Positions 23,740-35,972 of a stretch of 64,000 nucleotides of DNA are shown here, piece after piece. This stretch comes from Sequoia sempervirens. Lineage: Eukaryota; Streptophyta; Pinopsida; Cupressales; Cupressaceae. Numbering within the stretch: the first letter of the stretch is position 1; every line of letters begins with the position of its first letter. The notes under the pieces are model-generated. The model searched no databases. It was not told the origin of the DNA and was given only the letters and a program-made list of their open reading frames with translations. A program made the position numbers and the translations under genes. Where the stretch lies: positions 161,208,635 through 161,272,634 of the forward strand of contig VDFB02047230.1 in NCBI GenBank assembly GCA_007258455.2. The letters run 5' to 3'.

Positions 23740-24951
23740 TGTATACACCTAAAAATGGTTTGGAGAATATAATTAATTAAATATGATTTATTTGATTAAT
23801 TAATCCTAAATTAATATACTTAGTAAATAAATAGAAATATTTATTTATATTAAGTTCACTATTAATTCTTCTATTTTATCATATTATTTTCCTCTTAAAT
23901 AAATAAACAAATTCAAATACTTTATTTTATTTAATTATTATCATTATTATTTCTTCTATACTTTATCCATTGATTCTATCTTAAATTAAATACACAAATT
24001 TGATAATTTGTGTAATTTAATTATCTTATCATATTTCCTCTTAATTAAATAAAGATATCCTAAAGATTTATTTAATTATCATATTCCTCTTTATTAAATG
24101 AGCAAATATCAAATATTTGTTTTATTTAATTAAATCTTCCTATTTTGCTAAATTGAATAAATCAAAAATATTCAAATAAAGGCATAAATCAAATATTCCT
24201 CTATTCACTCACCAATAAAATTAGATTTTTCAATCTAATTAATTCAACTGACATTCACAGGAAAGCTTTGGGGGCCAAACTTGCAGACAATCCTCTCAAT
24301 CTTCTTCCTCTGATCTTTCCTATCATCTTGCCTGATGTTTTCATGGGGAGGAACAATCTCCATGATCAGATCAAGCTCCTCAATCTCTCACCTCTCAATT
24401 CTCAAGATTGAATCCAAACCTCTACTGTGCTGCCCCTATGCAAAATTGTTGTTGTGAAATCTATATATACAGCCTTCTGAAGCATGAAAATGATCCCAGA
24501 AAATCCCAATTTTATGCAAACTTACTCTACAGGAATACAACCAAACAATCAAGAAATCATAGCATTAGCATTAGCAATAGCATAATAGCATCATAACATT
24601 AGTAGATCTAGAATCATGACAACATCATTAGTTTTTACTATAGCTTCCATTTATTAGTTTTCATGTCATGATAGTTTACAGTAGCATCATATCATTTAGT
24701 TTTCATTAGCACTCATTAGATCATTTCATTTAGCATCACTCCATCCTCTGAATTAGCATTTTAAACAGTCATATTGCTTACCCAATCTAAGAGCCTTCCG
24801 TGACTTGATAAATCTTTGGAGATAGGAAACAATGAGATGCCTTCAAGCTTTTCTGTGTTTTAAATTAGTTTAATTCATGTTAATCTTGACATAATGTTTC
24901 ATTAAGAAGTGTTTTAGTTGTTCTTTTAATTTTTACTTATTCACACTTACA
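23740..24951 (+). repeat. 5' LTR of element B
   Basis: It starts TGTATACACCT and ends TTCACACTTACA, matching 47803-49036. The TATA box is CTATATATA at 24461-24469. Two copies of ATTAGC lie at 24564-24575, against six in the 3' LTR. The 62-residue frame at 24408-24596 is LTR sequence and not called a gene. Confidence 0.9.
24461..24469 (+). promoter_or_regulatory. TATA box of element B 5' LTR
   Basis: CTATATATA, conserved in the 3' LTR at 48522-48530. Confidence 0.6.
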
Positions 24952-24954
24952 TTT

Positions 24955-24973
24955 TGGCACCCATCGTGGGGCC
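24955..24973 (+). other. Primer-binding site of element B
   Basis: TGGCACCCATCGTGGGGCC lies three bases after the LTR end. It is of the TGGCRCCC...GTGGGG type seen in Tat-lineage elements and not the initiator Met type. I cannot name the tRNA with certainty. Confidence 0.65.
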
Positions 24974-25029
24974 TAACCCCATGTTTTTAACAATTTTTTT
25001 CTGAAAAGCTTTCGTATGGGAATTTGGCG

Positions 25030-25325
25030 TGATTCTTTTAGCGCAATTGGAAGATTCTATAGTGCTTTTGTGAGAAACTATAGCACTTCTATTTGTTTTA
25101 TCACTTCCAAAGAAAACTATAGCGCTTTTAAGGACTGTTTTAGTGCTTCGATCAAAAGGCTTCTAGCATAGTCTGACTATTCACCTTCAAAATCTGTTTT
25201 AGCGCTTTCGCAGGATTCTATAGCACTTCTAAAGGATTTCATAGTGATTTTGACACTTTCTATAGTGCTTTCAAGAATTTCTATAACACTTTTAATCTAT
25301 GTTATAGCGCTTATGTAAATCATTA
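25030..25325 (+). repeat. AGYGCTT motif array, sense leader of B, part 1
   Basis: About a dozen degenerate copies of TATAGYGCTTYT occur at irregular spacing of roughly 15-35 bp (for example TATAGCGCTTTTAAG near 25110). Parts 2 and 3 are at 27305-27580 and 28545-28615, and the opposite-strand form is at 46820-47240. Confidence 0.75.
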
Positions 25326-26359
25326 TCTAGATCCAATGTGACCGTGGCTAGTAACTTCATTTCTTCAGTTGGTTTAAAACTTATCAATCTTAGGATAGTC
25401 ACTTCTTCAATTTGGTTTAAAATTTATCAATCTAGGGTAGTCATCAAACATTTTGAGCAATTTGGAATTAAAAATGAACACCATGTCTTTTTGTGAAGCA
25501 ACATCTTCACATAGATAAAAAATTGTAGTTTGGGCTCTAAAAATTGAAGTTGATTTATGTGTTTGTGTGGTGATAGGAATATGTTATCCCCTTAACTGGG
25601 TGATAAAAATGCCAAACCCATCCTTTACTTTATGCATTTATAGATTTATTAAAACCTTTAAAAGGCCTGTCATAGTGGGAAAAAGTACTCACCCTACGGG
25701 AACGACCTGAGTGGGAACAACCAAAGCTAGGTTTTCCAACCCACTATAAAACAAAAGTAAATCTAGATAAATCCTCATTTACCAAAAGTGTGAAAGATAA
25801 CCATCCCTGAAGCCTTTTTTCTAAAGGTTGGGAGGTCTCTTGAGGGAGTTATCACTTGTCGCTCCAAATGGAAACCCTTTCTAAAGAACCTAGTGCAGTA
25901 TCTAGCTGAGTCAATAACCAGACATTGTAATAATTGCAGTGCAAGGGGAGGGAAGAATCTTCCCGCAAGACACTCACCATATAATTTCCAAGGAATTTTT
26001 GCTCAGGGGATTGAGAAATCTAACCTTGAGTACACACCTAGAAAAGAAGAAAACACGGGCGACCTCTAGGGGGTGACACGACTGTGTGAGTCGACGCAAT
26101 TTTAAGATGTGGGTTGTTGAGTATAATGGTGACCTTTTGACTATTAAGAGTGAGTATTTCTGAAGTGCTTTATTGTTATCAAACCAATGAAAATAGGACC
26201 ATGTGTGGTTCTTTTGGACATACACTATCTATTTAGATTATAGCTCTTAAAAACAACTATCTACATTTGATTGTTGTGTATTTCAAAATCATTAAAATTC
26301 AAATAAAAGATCATCCTAAAAAATACAAACAACTTGGATAAAATAAAACTAAGAAATGC
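25326..26359 (+). other. Noncoding leader of B
   Basis: I see no convincing gene here. A roughly 50 bp segment (GGTTTAAAAYTTATCAATCT) is tandemly duplicated at 25370-25440. The rest is unremarkable AT-rich leader. Confidence 0.5.
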
Positions 26360-26611
26360 ATGATTAGGGATTGGAAAACCACAAAGTTTTTCAAGAAAAA
26401 TCTTACCAAAAGAATCACGAAACAAAAGAAACCACTTAGTTATAGAAACCTTTTGAAAAGAAGACGATTCTTATATCAAAATAGAAAGATTTTGCTTCAT
26501 CATAGGACATTCATCCATAGGTTTCATGATTTCACTAGGGGTTACACTGATGATTATGTTGTAGAGCCCTTGTATTCACAAGCTCATATTCAGAGAAGAG
26601 CTCTTTCATAG
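26360..26611 (+). CDS. Basic 83-residue ORF in leader of B
   Basis: The frame begins MIRDWKTTKFFKKN and is very basic (RNLLKRRRFLYQNRK). It lies upstream of gag, where some Tat/Ogre elements carry an extra ORF1. I recognise no domain. It may be the start of a decayed ORF1 that continues into the repeated coding units at 26756-27301. Confidence 0.35.
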   Translation: MIRDWKTTKFFKKNLTKRITKQKKPLSYRNLLKRRRFLYQNRKILLHHRTFIHRFHDFTRGYTDDYVVEPLYSQAHIQRRALS

Positions 26612-26755
26612 GAACCTAACCATAGTCAATGTATTCGTCAATCCTCCATCCCACAACTTGCCATAGAATACTCCACTAGACCTGATCAGTTCTTATAGTA
26701 GACAAGTCTTTAGAAACATTAGGTTTGACATCCAAAATCAAGGAGCTACCACCGC

Positions 26756-27301
26756 ACCTTATGACCATTTGGCGCCCTATAGCTCCCATCAACAACCAGG
26801 CCTTATAGAACCTATCATACAACCTAGCCTTATACACATTGAAAGCAGCCAAACTGATAGCATCAATAGTTTGAGAGCATTCATTTTTGAGGAAAACAAA
26901 ACACCCCATCAATTTCTTACAACATCCATCATCCTAAACAAAGAAGAAGAAAAGAAAAACATAGCAACAGGAAGACCCATGTTACTACCTCCTACCTGGA
27001 AATAGGTAATGAATGACATTGCAATAAGGTATTGAAACCATCATACAACATACCTTATGACCATTTGGCGACCAAAAAATCCTATTCAACAACCCGAGCT
27101 AACCACCCCAATATTTTAGCCAAGTAGCATACACATTGAAGGTACCCAAATTGACATCATTAGCAGTTTGAGAACATTCATTTTTGAGAAAAATGGAACA
27201 CCCCATCAATTTCTCACGACATCCATAGTCTTAGACGAAGAAGAAGAGAAAGCAGACATAGCAGCTAAGAGGCCCATATTACCACCCCATGCTTGGCATT
27301 A
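26756..27301 (+). repeat. Tandem duplication of about 296 bp with coding-like units
   Basis: Units at 26756-27002 and 27052-27301 start with ACCTTATGACCATTTGGCG and share most of their length. Unit 1 is open as 26769-27005 and reads FIFEENKTPHQFLTTSI. Unit 2, though interrupted by stops, gives the near-identical FIFEKNGTPHQFLTTSI and a following acidic EEEEK stretch. Similarity at the peptide level suggests a once-coding repeat, perhaps in an ORF1 upstream of gag. Confidence 0.6.
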
Positions 27302-27304
27302 AAT

Positions 27305-27580
27305 ACAAACTATAGCACTTCTACCATCTTATTTAGCACTTTTGTCAACAACAAACCAAACTATGTCAGTGATCAGAAAGTGTCATAGTGCTTCTATAGA
27401 CTGCTCTAGCGCTTTTGTGCTATCTTTTAGCGCTTCCACAGACAAAAACAACACTTTTATTGTCTGTTTCAGCACTTCTGATCAACTTTGTAACACTTAT
27501 GTCAGTATTAAAAACATTAGTAGTATTAGAGAATTCATTAGTCCTTTAGTGCATCTACGCTCTATTTTAGCACTTCTGCT
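27305..27580 (+). repeat. AGYGCTT motif array, sense leader of B, part 2
   Basis: About ten degenerate copies of TAGYRCTTYT (for example TTTTAGCGCTTCC near 27427). The array is interrupted at 27583 by an inverted-repeat element and resumes at 28545. Confidence 0.7.
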
Positions 27581-27582
27581 CT

Positions 27583-28523
27583 GGGTAAGTGCACCAAGAT
27601 GGTTCCCAAAAAAGGGGCTTAAGTGGCCACTTTTTCTCTAAAATCAGGAAATATTGACCTTGGACGTGAAATTGAGGATAGCTACACTCAAAAAAATTCG
27701 ATGGAACAAAAACAAGGACCACAGTGCTTAGAGTTTACTTTCTAAACTACTAATTTATTTTGAAAATGGTTGAGATTAAGGGGTTCAAAAGAGGGACACA
27801 CACAAATTGTTGTTGTTTCTATCAAAAAAACATAAATAGCAACTCTTGTGTGACCCAAGCACAGTGGACTTTTTTGTAGTATTTTTAAAATCGCTCCAGT
27901 CAGAAGTTAGATAACAGTATGTAGTAAGGACTGGATATTTTCTGATAATTTTTTAATGAATATTTGATTTTTTATTAATTTTCTAAGTCGACACTTCCTA
28001 AAAAGCAGAATTTTGGCTATGCTCCCCTAAATTTTTTTGAAACTAATAGATTTTTTTTTAAATTAATTTTTTTAAAATTGTAGAATGGAGTCTAGTTTCT
28101 AAAAATGTAATTTATTTCAAATTTTGATGAACGGTTAATTTATAGCGAAAAAAATACCAAACACTGCTTTTTGAAGAAAAATGGATATACAAACAAAAGA
28201 AATTATGGATGAAAGGCTTAACATTGTTAGAAAGTGAAAAAAATTACATCGTTGGAAAGCTAATAAAGAACCTAACATTACCCATGTGTTCAATTTTCTT
28301 GATATTGAACCAGATGCAATCTTGATGGTGAGCACGAAACTGATTATGTGAAAATTTGTTGAATTTGGAAAAAACATGTCTCTGGTCTTTGGGAATGCCC
28401 TCCAAGCCTTTGGGTTGGTATTCCAAGGAAAATACCAAAGCAAATTTGCAAAGAAAACTATAACGCGAACGCGTTATTTGTTAGTTTGGCCATGAAAGTG
28501 CGACCATTTCAGTGCACTTACCC
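27583..28523. mobile_element. 941 bp terminal-inverted-repeat element (MITE-like)
   Basis: The left end reads GGGTAAGTGCACCAAGATGG and the reverse complement of the right end reads GGGTAAGTGCACTGAAATGG, 16 of 20 matching. CTCT flanks both ends (27579-27582 and 28524-28527), and removing the element rejoins the motif array. I see no transposase. The minus-strand frame at 28135-28443 has no recognisable domain. The superfamily is not clear from the ends. Confidence 0.7.
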
Positions 28524-28544
28524 CTCTATTTGACAACAATTTTA

Positions 28545-28615
28545 CCAAAAAATTTAGTGCTTCTGCATTATGTTTTAGCACTTTTTCCCTCTATATTAGT
28601 GCTTCCACAGAACAA
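28545..28615 (+). repeat. AGYGCTT motif array, sense leader of B, part 3
   Basis: Three copies: TTTAGTGCTTCTGC, TTTTAGCACTTTT and ATTAGTGCTTCC. The rest of the leader to 29063 shows no gene. Confidence 0.65.
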
Positions 28616-29063
28616 AAAAATAGAGAACCTTCTGAAACAACTGTCAGATATATTGACATCAAAAGCACAAAATTTTACCAATTAGAAACATTTCACAGAT
28701 TAGATAGTGTCCTAAAAACCTGAAACAAAGTAGGTTCTTACAAGTCAAATTGTTTTCAAACATAAACCCAAATATTACAAAATACAAAGTGCCAAATTAT
28801 CAAAACAAATCTAGATTATGGAGTCAAGTTTCCTCATCAAGATTCTAACATCCTACCATCATGAAACAAGAACTCAGTAATCAGGTTTTTAACTTAGCCT
28901 CATCAATATAATACATCATTCTATTTGGATTTGTTAAAATCAAATTGACACTAATCCCAACACAAAAGATCCAAGTTTAGTGGAAACAACCAAAACTTGT
29001 ATGCGAATCTTGACAAGGTTGCAAAAAAAAAAACTCAGAGAGAAAACAATTGAAAATCCAAAC

Positions 29064-30180
29064 ATGACTGAAGAAAACCCCTTTTACTGATTCCAAAAAA
29101 ATAATACCAATGAAATAACTCAAGAGGATATACAACACGCTCAACAGGATCCAAGTTTTCATAAATTTATGGAAAAGGTCTTGGAACAAGACATGGAGAA
29201 ATATCTCTTGATGTTAGCCAAGTTAGGTGAAAAACTACCAAAGGATTTCGACATGAATCGATTGAAGGAAACACCAAGAACAAATGAAACAGAACCACCC
29301 AACACATAGGATACAAATCAAGTGGTTGCTTTAACAACACAAATGCGTACTTTGCAGGAACAGATTCAAAACATGCAAACAAGAACCACAAAAATATACT
29401 TATTAAAGGACATTTTTCCTTACCCTTTTCATCCATGTGTGGATATGATACCTTTCCCTAGACATTGTGAATTTCCTAAATACGATAAATACAATGGTAA
29501 ATCAAACCCGATTGACCATGTAAGGGAATTCAGAACAATGAGCCTTGAGTTTGCACAAGAAGATAATTACCTCATGAGGTTATTTCCTAGGAGTTTGTGA
29601 GCCCATTGCATGGAATGGTTCTCCAAGTTACAACCAGGGATTTGATCCTTTGAAGAATTGGTCAACAAATTCATCTCCCAATTCTCCTTCAACATACAAT
29701 GCGATGTAACCATAAAAGATATGTATAACCTAAAACAGAAAAATGGTGAGACATTCTTATCATTCTAACAATGGTGGAGAAATTTGTTTGCTAGATATCC
29801 TTGATCTATACCTGAAGAGGAGAAGATTGAATTATTTATATACAACTTAAATGATCATATGAGTTATAGACTCGAATTGCAATGTCCCCCAACATTCAAA
29901 AAAGTAATCGAGAATGGAATTAAAATCAAAGAAACCCTAGTCAAATGAGGAGTGATTAAACACTACAATGATACACCAAACAACACAAATCACTATGGAA
30001 ACAATGACAAGCCAAAATTTTGGCAAAAAAAAAAATACTAGAAGCACTGACGCTACAACTGAAAATACAAAACCAGTATTCAATTTGACAACAACAACAG
30101 TCAAAACAAATCAAAATGAAAACAAAAACAACAATCAAAGCACTACTCAAAACAATAACACCAACAATGGGGAATCTTGA
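29064..30180 (+). pseudogene. Element B gag, capsid region
   Basis: The likely start is ATG at 29064 (MTEENPF). A coiled-coil-like stretch around 29325-29400 (MRTLQEQIQNMQT) precedes the capsid core: FPKYDKYNGKSNPIDHVREF, then a WFSKLQPG block near 29610, FEELVNKFISQF near 29655 and an NLNDHMSYRLELQCPP block near 29850. This is the order of plant Ty3 gag domains. Stops at 29598, 29644 and 29946 and others interrupt it. An Asn/Thr-rich linker follows (29968-30180). Confidence 0.8.
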
Positions 30181-30758
30181 CCGTCATATCAAAGAAAATC
30201 CAATCGACAAAGATTTACCCCATTAGGACAACTTTGGAATCAACAATGAGAGAGCTCATTGCAAACAAACTTATCACTTTTCCAGAAGCCCAAAATTGGG
30301 AGCCGAAGGTAAAACCATCCTGGTGGAACGATGCCAATTATTGCAACTTTCATAAAAATAAGGGACATAAAACAAATGACTGTATGCAATTAAAACATTT
30401 GATACAAGACTTGATTGAGGAAAAGGTGTTTGTTGAAGAGCATCAAAAAAATAATGATCACAGTCATTTACCAATCCATTACCCAACTACGAAAAAAAGG
30501 GAGTCTTCTTCAAATGGTAAAGGAAAAAATATAAACTATGTCTATGACACCATCATTCATTGCCTCTTGGAGGTTGAGAAAAATGACATTGATAATCAAT
30601 CAGATGGCACAAACATCAATGACATTGAATCCCTGAACATGATACCAAACAAAAACACATATGACAACCAAATCAATGAGGGAAACACAAGACAATCAAC
30701 CAATAAATGTAACAACAAGGGGGTAGTCCAAAGTGGTACTAAAAGGAGTCTCATCTAA
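30177..30758 (+). pseudogene. Element B nucleocapsid and linker
   Basis: The 193-residue open stretch contains WWNDANYCNFHKNKGHKTND followed by CMQLKHLIQDLIEEK. The CX2HX4HX4C spacing is the zinc finger typical of Tat-lineage gag, followed by the usual Leu/Ile-rich helix. A polar Asn-rich linker then leads to protease. This segment is among the best preserved parts of B. Confidence 0.8.
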
Positions 30759-31380
30759 AAATACTACTCCCCCATCACATCAATACAACATCATGGACCA
30801 ATTACAAAAGATACCTACGCAAATATCCATTTTGGAACTTCTCAAAATTTCACCATCACACAAAGAAGTTCTGGAACAAGCTCTAGTAGCTACAACTATG
30901 CCCAATAATTTGGATGTTTGTCAATTACAAGCCATGGTGGGAAATCTTACCACACCTCATTGTCTAACATTCTTCGAACAAGATGATGTGTCATTAAATC
31001 ACCCACACAATGCAACCTTGCACATAGAGGTTATAATCCATAAACACCACGTCAAGCATATCTTAATAGATGGCGGAGCTGGATTAAACATTTGTAATTT
31101 GAAACTAATTCATGCACTAGGTTATTCTAACAATGCCATTGACGCCAGAAGAAAGATAACAATAAAGGCATATGATGAAGAAGAAATGACTTCGAAGGGG
31201 CTGATTGTACTTCCAATTCAAGTAGGGTCGATTGTCAATTTTTTTTTTTTCAAGTGTTGGACAAGGATCTAACATATAACATACTCTTGGGTAGTCCATG
31301 GATCCATGAAATGCGAGAACCCTCCACATACCATCAATATTTGAAATTTTTAGTAAACGGATAGGAGGTCACAATATCAA
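30733..31380 (+). pseudogene. Element B protease
   Basis: The open stretch 30733-31272 includes HVKHILIDGGAGLNICNL. The active-site block is DGGA where retroviral proteases usually have D(T/S)G. GLNI and a following LLGSPWIHE block (31288-31310, after a frame change in a T-run at 31240) match Tat-lineage proteases. The T-run frameshift and a stop near 31363 break it. Confidence 0.75.
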
Positions 31381-32510
31381 CTGACAATAATAATCCACAG
31401 ACTTGCAACATGTTAAAAGAAAATTAAGACACTCTAGTACCCCATAATAGAGAAGTCACCACTTCCACTTCATCTAGTAGTGAGAGAAAACCCAATTTCA
31501 TATCTATATGGGTTGAAAAGAAGGATCAAGCGAAGGAAATAACTATTGCAAACACAATTTTATCAAACATTGAAGGTCCTATAAATGAGTTATCACAAAA
31601 ATTTGCAAACAAAGTCCATTTGAAGGACAAAGGCTTAGGAGAATATTCCCTTGAGCAATCTTTGTGTCTATCACAATTTCTACCATCACCAAAATCCTAT
31701 GGACGATCCACATAAAATACACCATGTTCATCACAACCAATCACAACTCTCAATGAAAGATTTGTTAAAGCAAGTACCCTTGAAGATGAGTCAGAAAACA
31801 AAGCCATTCTCAATTGGATATACAGGGATGAAGAAGCCTCAACATCAGCAAGTATCAACATCAAAATAGATCAGTATGGAAAAGGGAAGGCTATCTTGGA
31901 AAAAATGGGCTATGAAGGCTAAGGACCAATTGGCAAGAGAAAGGATGGTATTATAGAACCTATTCAACCTCTAACACTATAGCCTAAAGATAAAACTGGA
32001 TTAGGCTACTCAGGGGAAACAAAAAAGGAAGTAACTCAAAAAGTGGTAGAAGGGATTTTATAAATAAGAGATGGTTTTGAAACTTATTCAAATGAATATG
32101 AATGGGATCATTTATCTGCTACATCATACACTAACAAAAAAATTGATTTCATTCAAACATATGCACCCTTATGAGAGGAGGGACAAAGTTTAGGAAATAG
32201 ACTATTTGTAATGGGATCAACAAATATCGATGAATCAAGTGAGGACAATCAGACATCGAATGAGACATACAACTTGGAGGTGAGTACTATCATAGACCTC
32301 AACCTTCCTACCAATAACTTTGACCACCTAGCTATCAAAACACTTACAGTTGTCGATCTTACTCAACCTGATGACTTATTACCCTTGAGACATCCCAAAC
32401 TTATTGACTGGGAACCCACCGAACCTATTCATTTACCAGTCTTTTCAAATGATGAGCCATCATAAACTATATTTGCAGTGATGAACCTAATACGAGTTCT
32501 ATCCATAACA
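31381..32510 (+). pseudogene. Element B linker between protease and RT, with G-patch-like motif
   Basis: Around 31876-32015 the frame gives ILEKMGYEG, then a stop, GPIGKRKDGIIEPIQP, and after a further stop KDKTGLGYSGE. This fits the G-patch pattern of spaced Gly with GxG, PI and GLGY, which in proteins binds RNA or RNA helicases. The remaining linker is acidic; 32211-32465 is open. A comparable G-patch lies in element F at 61068-61215. Confidence 0.6.
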
Positions 32511-33640
32511 CTCATAACGACACTTCACAAAGGGAGGGTGCCAAATCTTCCAGTTGCAAAAATGACAACAGGAAAAATAAATCTAATGGTAAAAACCTTT
32601 CTGAGGTAGCATTAGATTTTGAAAAGAGAAAAATAAAGAACATATCCAACAGTGAAAAATTTCTGAGGTATTGAAGGATGGAAGATTTGACACTCTCCCA
32701 AAGCATTACCATGATAGATCATTAGTACTGGTAGAACCAACATAATATATAAATCTAGGAACAACTCAAAAGGAAAAGATCCCACATCTGGTAGAGTCAA
32801 TGACAGAACATGAGAAACCAACATTCACCAAATTATTTGAGGAGCAACACATCAATTTTGCATGGTCTTATTCTAATATGCCAGGATTGGATCCATATCT
32901 CCTCATGCATCATCTGTCACTACCAAAAGGAATCAAACCAGTCAAACAAAAAATGAGAAAGATGCATCCTCACATCGCCCTGATGGTTAAAGCTGAGTTG
33001 AAGAAATTGTTGGATACATGATTTATCAGGTTTATAGATTATGTAGAATGGATCTCAAATATTGTGCTAGTATCAAAACTTGATAATAGCATCAGAATAT
33101 GCACAGATTTCAGGGATTTAAACAAGGCGTGCCCAAAGGATGATTTTCCTTTACCCAACATTGACATAATTGTTGATCTAACAATGGGACATGCCACGTT
33201 ATCTATAATGGATGGTTTCTCAGGATATAATCAAATAAAAATAGCACCTAAAGATCAAGAAAAGACAACATTCACTTGCCCTTGGGGTACATTCTATTGG
33301 AATTTCATGCCCTTTGAATTGAAAAATGCAGGTGCAACATATTAGTGACCACAATTTTCCACGACATGATGCATACTTTCATGGAAGATTATGTGGATGA
33401 CATCTTAGCAAAATCACACACCAGGGAAGGACATCTGGAAATCCTGGATAAAATCTTCCTAGACTGGAAAAGTTCAATGTTAAATTGAACCCGAAGAAAT
33501 GTGTGTTTGGGGTAACATCAAAAAAACTCCTTGGTTACATAGTGTCAGAGAAAGGTATTGAAGTGCATCTAGTTAAGGTTAAAGCAATAATGGATATGTC
33601 ACCACCTAAAAATATTAGTCAATTATAGTCTCTACAAGGA
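32511..33640 (+). pseudogene. Element B reverse transcriptase
   Basis: From 32800 the frame reads FAWSYSNMPGLDP, KPVKQKMRKMHP, then after a stop CTDFRDLNKACPKDDFPLPN, MDGFSGYNQI and WGTFYWNFMPFELKNAGATY. The active-site block YVDDILAKS (near 33391) keeps both Asp. The FAWSY start and DLNKACPKD are typical of the Tat lineage. Stops at 33019 and 33343 and a frameshift near 33460 break the gene. Confidence 0.85.
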
Positions 33641-34200
33641 AAGTTACAATCCATTAGGAGATTTATCTCCCAAATGGAAAACAAGAGTCACCCATTTAAT
33701 CATCTACTTCATAAGAATGTTTCATTTAAGTGGGATCATGACTGTGAAACAAATTTTAATAAGATAAATTAGTATTTGGTGTCTCCTCCAATACTCATGC
33801 CACCTATAGCAGGAAGACCATTGTTACCGTATATTGCAACAACTGACATATCTTTAGGAGCTCTATGGCACAGGAGGATTCTGAAGGAAAAGAACAAGCT
33901 ATATACTACATTAGCAGGACTCTCAATGGATATGAAATAAACTACACATTCATAGAAAAGCCTTGTTTGGCAGTGGTATTTGTAGCCTAGTAGTTGTGAC
34001 ACTACATGTTGAGTCATACAGTCAAGCTCATAGTGAAAATAGACCCATTAAAATATCTACTCGCTAAAGTTGCTCTAACAGGGAAACTGGCAAAATGGGT
34101 TATGATCTCGAGCAATTTTTCCATCCAATATGTCGACATGAGAGCCATCAAATGATAAGTAATAGCAGATCAACTAGCTGAAGCTCCATTACAAGATCAT
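33641..34200 (+). pseudogene. Element B first RNase H (connection domain)
   Basis: SLQGKLQSIRRFISQM leads in. Then PPILMPPIAGRPLLPYIATT near 33785, a YISRTLNGYE-like block near 33910 and SHTVKLIVKIDPLKYLL near 34012 follow, the degenerate RNase H that links RT to the second RNase H in Tat elements. Multiple stops are present. Confidence 0.7.
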
Positions 34201-34250
34201 CATCCAATGAACATTGAATTTTTAGATGCAAACATCCCGAATATTACAAC

Positions 34251-34500
34251 ACAATAGTGGAGGATTTATTTTGATGGATCATACACACAAAGAGGATATG
34301 GTGTAGGAATTATATTTGTCACACCTCAAGGACACACCATCCCAATATCCTATAGGTTAATGTTTCCATGTACCAATAATAAATTTGAGTACAAAGCATT
34401 GATTATTGACATCAAAATAGCTATCAAATGGAAAATCATAGAAATGCAAGTGTATGGGGACTCAACTTGTCATCTATCAAGTAAATGATGAGTAAGCAAA
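34251..34500 (+). pseudogene. Element B second, archaeal-type RNase H
   Basis: The frame reads WRIYFDGSYTQRGYGVGII, PQGHTIPISYRL, PCTNNKFEYKAL and MQVYGDSTCHL. FDGS, the Glu of FEYKAL and the Asp of GDS are the catalytic acids of the archaeal-type RNase H that marks Tat/Ogre elements. All three remain visible, but the C-terminal part is shifted and stopped. Confidence 0.85.
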
Positions 34501-34559
34501 TGATAGATGATCTTAAAAAGTACTTCATGGATATCAAGTTTTAGAAAATACCAAGGGAA

Positions 34560-35972
34560 AAGAACAAAGCTATGGATTCCATGGCAAAAATTGCTTCCCT
34601 TTTGCAATTACTAGAAAAGCAAGGTCGTTATGAGTTTATGGTGGAACAAGTATCTAACCCTGCATATGATAATCCTGATTCATAGGCCATATGTCAAATA
34701 ACCAACACTCAAACCTCGCAATATGGAGAGATCTATACTTACCTCAAAGATAATATTCTTCCTCCTAATCTCTCTAGAAACCAAAAGCGTAACTTTATCC
34801 GTCAATCTATGTGACATACATTGATTGTTGGCATCCTTTACCATCAAGCTCTAGATGGAACTCTTCTTCGGTGTCTGGAACATCACGAATCTAAAAAATC
34901 CTTACAAGAGGTCCATGAAGGTATTTGTGGGACTCATTCAAGTGGGCTAACCCCAGCTAAGAAACTCCTCCGTTTAGGGTATTACTGGCCGAACATGGAG
35001 AAGGAGTCTTATCAATATGTTCAAAAGTGTCAGAAATGCTAGATTCATGGTAATCTAATTCTTGCGCCAACATAAGAGTTACAACCCTTCACATCAACAT
35101 GGCCCTTTTGTCAATGGGGACTAGACCTGGTAGGTAAAATAAATCCATCTCATCCAATGGACACAAGTTCATCATCAAAACAACAAAATATTTTACAAAA
35201 TGGATAGAAGTGGTTCCTTTAACAATAGTCACTGGAAAGCATATCTCATCTTTCATACTCAACTACCGCATTTGTCGATACAGGGTACCTTAGTCCATTG
35301 TCACAGACAATGGTAGGCCTTTTAAAAATAAAAACATCCAGGAATTATGTGAACAATTCCATATCCAACATCGTTTCTCAGCACTGTACTATCCTTAGGG
35401 AAATGGCCAATCAGAGGCCTCAAACAAGACAATTCTAAAAATACTAAAGAAAATGGTAAACGATGATGGATGTGATTGGCATGTTCAGGTAAATCCTACA
35501 CTATGGGCCTATAGAACCAACATTAGAACACCAATAGGAGCTACACCATATGCCTTGGTGTATGGATCAGAGGCCATCTTACCCATTGAAGTAGAAATAC
35601 CATCACTCTGTGTCTCACTAAAAGGTATCATTACAAATGAGGATTATAGAGTTTCTAGGCTACAAGAATTGGAATTACTGGATGAACGCCGTTAACAATC
35701 TATCAATCATTTGAAGGCATACCAACAAAGAATGTCAAGGAGTTACAATCATAGGGTAAAACCTAGAGTCTTTCAAGTTGGAGACTTGGTCGTAAAAAAA
35801 ACCCTAGGAATCAACATGATAGAAAAAAGAAAGGGAAGTTTGAACCTAATTGGTTAGGTCCCTTTGTAATCATATCAGTTTATGGATCAAGAGCATATCA
35901 ATTGTCTACACCAGAAGGGGATCAGTTTGATGAACCTATCAACAATATCCATCTCAAAAAGTTCTATACCTG
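34560..35972 (+). pseudogene. Element B integrase
   Basis: The zinc module is open at 34821-35042: VHEGICGTHSSG, RLGYYWPNM and CQKC. The core gives WGLDLVGKI, an FFTKWIE-like block near 35190, VTDNGRPFKN near 35310 and an SEASNKTILK block near 35415, so D, D and E can all be found. The tail at 35453-35695 reads YRTNIRTPIGATPY, YGSEAILPIEVEIP, then KGKFEPNWLGPF near 35840 and HLKKFY at the end. Stops at 35040 and 35693 and several shifts break it. Confidence 0.85.

Noticed and set aside
25030..28615. CRISPR-like or simple satellite reading of the AGYGCTT array
   Set aside because: Copies are degenerate, about 12 bp long and irregularly spaced, in a plant retrotransposon leader; no spacers or fixed period.
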